Positions 32,446 through 36,304 of a stretch of 36,304 nucleotides of DNA are shown here, piece by piece. The translations under genes and the position numbers were made by a program. Origin of the DNA: an uncultured Parvularculaceae bacterium (lineage in GTDB: Bacteria > Pseudomonadota > Alphaproteobacteria > Caulobacterales > Parvularculaceae). The notes beneath the pieces are model-generated. The model saw nothing but the letters and a program-made list of their open reading frames with translations. It ran no database searches and was not told where the DNA came from. How positions within the stretch are numbered: position 1 is the stretch's first letter; every line of letters starts with the position of its first letter. Location: positions 1 to 36,304 of the forward strand of contig CAJXLJ010000028.1 in assembly GCA_913055785.1 (NCBI GenBank), given 5' to 3'.

Positions 32446-34398
32446 ATGTCGTTACGTGCTCCCGCCGTCAGTCTCTTCGCCATCGCCGTCATGCTTTCGG
32501 CCTGTTCGAAAAAAGCCGAAGAGCCTGAGGCCGCAGCGCCCGATCCCGCTGAAACTGCTTCAACAGAGCCGGGCGAGGAGCGGGAGGCGGTTTTCACTGC
32601 GCCCGAACAGACGCCGATCGATGCGTTCACCTACGCCAATTATAACGATGTGCGCGTTACCCACGCAGCGCTCGACCTCGATGTTCTGTTCGACGAGAAA
32701 ATTCTCGATGGAACGGTGACGCTCGATCTCGAATATCTGAACAGCGACGCCGAAACGCTTGTTCTTGACGCCAATGACCTGACCATTCGCTCGGTTGAAG
32801 CGCGCACGAACGGGGACTGGACGCAAGCCACTTACGAAATGGGCGAGGACGACCCAAGAAAAGGGTCACGGTTTGAAATCGCGCTCCCCGACAGGGCCGA
32901 CCAGGTGCGCATTTCCTATCATACCAGCCCCGAAGCCGAAGGGTTGCAATGGCTCTCGAAAGAGCAGACGGCCGGCAAGGAGCATCCGTTCCTGTTCAGC
33001 CAGTTCCAGCCGTTTTATGCGCGCACCATGGCGCCGCTGCAGGATACGCCTGCGGTGCGCATGACCTACTCGGCGAAAATCTCAACGCCGCCGGAGCTGA
33101 TCGCGATCATGAGCGCGGAACAGGACCCGGACGGCGAACGCGACGGAGAATATGAATTCAAGATGCCGCAGCCGATCCCGTCCTATCTGCTGGCTATCGC
33201 GGTTGGCGATATCGAGTTCCAGGCGATCAGCAAGAATGTCGGCGTTTATGCGGAGGACTATATTCTCGACGCGTCCGCGAAAGAATTCGCCGATACGCCG
33301 AAAATGGTCACGGCGATCAACAAGCTTTACGGGCCTTATCGCTGGGGCCGTTACGACATGATCGTGCTGCCGCCGAGCTTTCCCTTTGGCGGCATGGAGA
33401 ACCCGCGTCTTTCATTCCTCACCCCGACCCTGATCGCCGGCGATAAAAGCCTCACCAATGTCGTTGCGCATGAACTGGCGCACTCATGGTCCGGCAATCT
33501 TGTGACCAACGCGGTGTGGCCGGACGCCTGGCTCAATGAAGGCTTTACGTCCTATGTCGAAAATCGCGTCATGGAGGCGCTTTACGGTGAAGACCGCGCG
33601 GTGATGGAGCGCGCCCTCGACATGGCGGGCCTGAAGCGGACCATCGCAAACGCTGAGCGGCCAGAAACGACGGCGCTCAAGGTTGTCGGCGTCGAACATC
33701 CGGACGAGGCGTTCAGCAGCGTTTCATACGCCGGCGGGATGTTCTTTCTGAAGTTCCTGGAGACGCGTTTCGGTCGTGAGAAATTCGACGCGTTCCTGAA
33801 AGATTATTTCGATCACTTCGCTTTCCAGAGCATCACCACCGAGGACTTTCTCGCCTATTTTGAGGACAATCTCTGGGCGGAAAATCCGGATGCGGTGACC
33901 AAGGAGGAAATCACCGCGTGGGTCTATGAGCCGGGCCTGCCGGACACGGCGGAAAACCCTGTCTCGGACGCCTTTGAAAAAGTGTCTGCGCAACAGGCTT
34001 CATGGCTCGCCGGCGAGACAGCGGCGGCGGATATAGAAACGAGCGCCTGGTCTACGCATGAATGGCTGCATTTCGTTAACACCCTGCCGGTGGAAATGAC
34101 GGCTGAACAGTTTCTGGCGCTCGATGACGCCTTTGACCTGAGTCGAATTCAAAACGCAGAGATTGCGTTCGCCTGGTACATGAAGGCGATCGCCGGCGGT
34201 TATGAACGCGTGATGGAACCGCTGGAAAGCTTCCTGATACGTGTCGGGCGCGGCAAGTTCATCTACCCGCTCTACGGCGCGCTGAAAGCGAACGGCAAAG
34301 GGGACTGGGCGCAGGAAGTCTACGCCCGGGCGCGCTCCGGTTATCATCCGATTGCGCAGCGCCGTATCGATGCGATCCTTGCCGGCGTCGGCGAGTGA
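32446..34398 (+). CDS. M1 aminopeptidase lipoprotein, leukotriene-A4-hydrolase-like
   Basis: 650 aa. Start ATG 32446 gives a lipoprotein signal with lipobox LSAC (Cys20) followed by Ser-Lys-Lys, and has GAGG about 8 nt upstream; it is likely in the periplasm, outer- or inner-membrane tethered. An Ala/Glu/Pro-rich linker covers 24-60. GGMENP at 315-320 and zinc site HELAHSW at 342-348 with third ligand Glu365 (LNEGF) are the M1 signature. [31 protein letters not shown] and the C-terminal EPGLPD with a helical LTA4H-type tail make it closest to leukotriene A4 hydrolases. Expected activity: aminopeptidase on short peptides, with epoxide hydrolase activity possible. Stop is 3 bp from the convergent PON gene. 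Confidence 0.92.
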   Translation: [650 protein letters not shown]

Positions 34399-34401
34399 TC
34401 G

Positions 34402-35454
34402 TCAGCGCGGACAGACCATGACATGGCCGTCAAAGACGGCGCCGACAAGCAACGTGTCGTCTGTCGTTGCCGCGACGGAGGAGGCGTTGATCTCGCCGTC
34501 GGTCGAGATGAAGACGTCTTCGCTTTCGCCGCTTGCCGGATCGATGCGCACGACATGAGACGGCGCGACAGCGTTCTCATCCTTCGCATGTTTTAAAAAC
34601 TCAAAGACCTTCGTATGTCCGCCGATCCACAGCGCGCCGTCTTCGGCGACATCGATATTATCGGGGCCGGTGCTGGTTTTCAGGCTGCGAAGTTTTCGGA
34701 GAGCGCCGGTTGACTGGTCGCGTTCGAAGATGGCGACGCGGCGCTTCAGGAATTCGGCTACATAAACTTCGCTTCCATCGGCGGACATGTTGATCCCGTT
34801 GGCGTAGGTCATGCCTTTCTTGATGATACGGCCTTCCTCGCCGTCGAAATAAACGACGCTGGAGAAGGGGAGCGCCATGTAAGCTTCAAGCGTCGCCATA
34901 ACCCCTTCTTCATAGCCCCTGTCATTGGTTGCGTAGAAAGAGCGCATGCCAACCGCCAGCACGTCGTTGGGAGAGTGCATGGCGTCGAAAGAGATGCTGT
35001 CGAGGTGAGTCAACGCGCCATTATCGCCGATGCCGAAAATCTCCACGATCTCTTCGCCGGTCGTCGGATGATTAACGACGAAAAGCCGCTTTTCGCCGTT
35101 CGGGCTTTTCCAGAGGCTGATCCCGTGCGGCAGGAAATTATCCATGGGCGGCGAAACTTTCGTCACCGTGTCGGCGCCGTCGAGACTGAGCGTATAGATC
35201 CCGTTCTTCGGGTTGAACGGTTCGCCGGTCTCATTGTACCAGCCGCGCCGGTCGGCGGCGGAAATGAACGCAATATTCATGTCGTGATCGATGGCAATGT
35301 CTTCCGTGCCCGACGCGATGTCGACCCCCCGGCACTGATCGACCAGTTTGGGCTCCATAGCGACGAACCAGCCGGCGGCCGGAACAAGATGCGCAAGCAT
35401 CCAGCCGAAACCGGCGAGGATGACGGTGATGAGGATAATGACGAATAGTCTCAC
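34402..35454 (-). CDS. Paraoxonase/arylesterase-like lactonase, membrane-anchored
   Basis: 350 aa from GTG 35454 (GGGGGG about 7 nt upstream; a TTG at 35490 would be the alternative). N-terminal membrane helix RLFVIILITVILAGFGWML, so the body is periplasmic. The PON family is unusually clear: GTEDIAID (Glu51, Asp52), catalytic dyad HGIS (His110) and VVNHP (His129), SPNDVLAVG (Asn163, Asp164), TYANGINMSADGS (Asn219), GPDNIDV (Asp265, Asn266), and cysteines 41 and 348 matching PON1 Cys42 and Cys353. Numbers are within about six of PON1. Calcium-dependent lactonase or arylesterase activity is predicted; the physiological lactone is unknown. Convergent with the M1 gene and divergent from the epimerase-like gene. 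Confidence 0.88.
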   Translation of the reverse strand: MRLFVIILITVILAGFGWMLAHLVPAAGWFVAMEPKLVDQCRGVDIASGTEDIAIDHDMNIAFISAADRRGWYNETGEPFNPKNGIYTLSLDGADTVTKVSPPMDNFLPHGISLWKSPNGEKRLFVVNHPTTGEEIVEIFGIGDNGALTHLDSISFDAMHSPNDVLAVGMRSFYATNDRGYEEGVMATLEAYMALPFSSVVYFDGEEGRIIKKGMTYANGINMSADGSEVYVAEFLKRRVAIFERDQSTGALRKLRSLKTSTGPDNIDVAEDGALWIGGHTKVFEFLKHAKDENAVAPSHVVRIDPASGESEDVFISTDGEINASSVAATTDDTLLVGAVFDGHVMVCPR

Positions 35455-35566
35455 GGGAACGCCCCCCTGTCGTTTCCGGAAAGGATACAAGTTTTAAGCA
35501 CTAGAGGGCAATCGACCGGGACAGCGGGCGCTTTGCGCAGCAAAGAGAACGCGCTAGAGCCTGTGC

Positions 35567-36304
35567 ATGTCGTTCTCTCGCATTCTGGTCGCCGGCGCCG
35601 GCGGCCCGCTCGGGCTTGAAATCGTCCGCCGTTTGCGCGCGCGCGGCGCTCGCGTAATTGCAACCTACAGGACCGGGAGGCCGGGGCTTGCAGCGGCGAT
35701 CGAAGCGTTCGGGGCTGAGCCTTTGCAGCTTGATTTCGAGGATGGCCCAGCGCTGGCGCGCACGCTCGCAGCTGTCGACGGCGCTGTGCTGACGCCGATC
35801 CTCAGCGTGTCGAAACGGGCTGCGCCTTTTTTGCGCATGGGCGTTCGCGCAATCTTCTTTTCCAGCAACAATGTTGCGATCGATCCCGAAGACCGGGTCT
35901 ATGCCGCGTTGAACCGGGCTGAAGACGAGATCCTCAACGCCGCGACGGGCGCCGTCATTTTGCGGCCGTGCATGATCTATGGCTATCCTGGCGACGGCAA
36001 TATGAGCCGGCTGATGAACGCCATGCGCCGTTCTCCCATTATTCCGTTGCCGGGAGGCGGCAAGGCGCTACAGCAACCTGTCTATTACGAGGACCTGGCG
36101 GAGATCGCCGTCAGAACGCTTCTCGACGAGGCGCAAGATGAGCGCCTTTACGCGGTCGCTGGACCACAGCCGATTACGCAGCGCGCGCTTTACAGGAGTG
36201 TCGCCGAAGCCATTGGCGCAAAACCGGCGGTAATCCCGGCGCCGGTCAATCTCCTCGCGCCTGTTATCAACGCCCTTCAAAAAGCCGGTATCGCCGCGCC
36301 GGTT
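35567..36304 (+). CDS. NAD(P)-binding epimerase/atypical SDR protein, 3' end beyond the window
   Basis: 246 codons are open from ATG 35567 to the edge. ILVAGAGGPLGLEIVRRLRARGARVIATYR (5-34) is a Rossmann start of the atypical-SDR type (GxxGxxG). VLTPILSVSK, AIFFSSNNVAID, the LRPCMIYGYPGDGNMSRLM segment and VYYEDLAEIAVRTLL are the NAD-dependent epimerase/NDUFA9-like pattern. The typical YxxxK is present only loosely (VYAALNRAED: Tyr but Asn at the Lys position). The ribosome-binding site is weak. A 6-bp hairpin, CTTTGC-GCA-GCAAAG (35531-35545), lies just upstream in the divergent gap with the PON gene and may be an operator. Confidence 0.78.
   Translation, partial: MSFSRILVAGAGGPLGLEIVRRLRARGARVIATYRTGRPGLAAAIEAFGAEPLQLDFEDGPALARTLAAVDGAVLTPILSVSKRAAPFLRMGVRAIFFSSNNVAIDPEDRVYAALNRAEDEILNAATGAVILRPCMIYGYPGDGNMSRLMNAMRRSPIIPLPGGGKALQQPVYYEDLAEIAVRTLLDEAQDERLYAVAGPQPITQRALYRSVAEAIGAKPAVIPAPVNLLAPVINALQKAGIAAPV

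Noticed and set aside
1-36304. tRNA, rRNA, CRISPR array, insertion sequence or prophage
   Set aside because: No cloverleaf, regular spaced repeats, transposase or phage genes were seen on either strand.

Overview
The window is about 36.3 kb of GC-rich bacterial chromosome. Its gene set points to an alphaproteobacterium with a Caulobacter-like cell-cycle circuit, most plausibly in or near the Hyphomonadaceae/Parvularculaceae. Markers for this are RcdA (DUF1465), TrcR (DUF1013), a TacA-like sigma-54 response regulator with two CtrA-like boxes upstream, DUF1192, a COQ9 gene divergent from rpsU, and a three-gene pntAA-pntAB-pntB transhydrogenase. I saw no phage, insertion sequence, CRISPR array, tRNA or rRNA. 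Most of the window is dense housekeeping sequence; the accessory-looking parts are 1-5 kb, 6.6-8.4 kb and 28.6-35.5 kb.

Layout. 1-587 (-) is the 5' part of an S41 peptidase gene, more AT-rich than the rest and cut by the window edge. 862-4768 (-) looks like an operon of aldehyde dehydrogenase, CYP153-type P450 and a Tat-exported Acg/nitroreductase-like protein, consistent with terminal oxidation of alkyl chains. 4903-6381 (-) is the TacA-like regulator. 6648-8406 (+) holds a sulfotransferase-like protein and an alpha/beta hydrolase. 8466-11824 (+) holds a small cytochrome-oxidase subunit IV-like protein and the transhydrogenase. An outer-membrane MipA/OmpV protein (-) follows, then rpsU (-) divergent from coq9 (+), a small exported unknown, and purE-purK (-).

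16.6-19 kb holds a structured-RNA candidate upstream of purE that resembles 6S RNA in size and architecture, a GGDEF diguanylate cyclase, two DUF465/YdcH genes and a TIGR02444 gene. 19.1-25.3 kb holds an SDR-fold protein that has lost its catalytic Tyr and Lys, trcR, a PIG3-type quinone oxidoreductase, DUF1192, pirin with a TetR regulator, and trmFO. 25.5-28.5 kb holds an orphan multi-pass membrane protein, a DUF429 protein, rcdA and rpmE.

28.7-35.5 kb holds two diverged paraoxonase-like (PON) membrane-anchored propellers that flank thrC, an M16 zinc peptidase and an M1 leukotriene-A4-hydrolase-like lipoprotein aminopeptidase. The window ends inside an NAD(P)-binding epimerase-like gene.

The points most worth a second look are the purE-leader/6S-like RNA, the tandem CtrA-like boxes, the PON pair (one copy keeps the His dyad, the other lacks it while keeping the calcium ligands), the alternative hairpins upstream of the first PON gene, and the dead-looking SDR. 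All function calls come from reading motifs and recalling families. No search or folding program was run.
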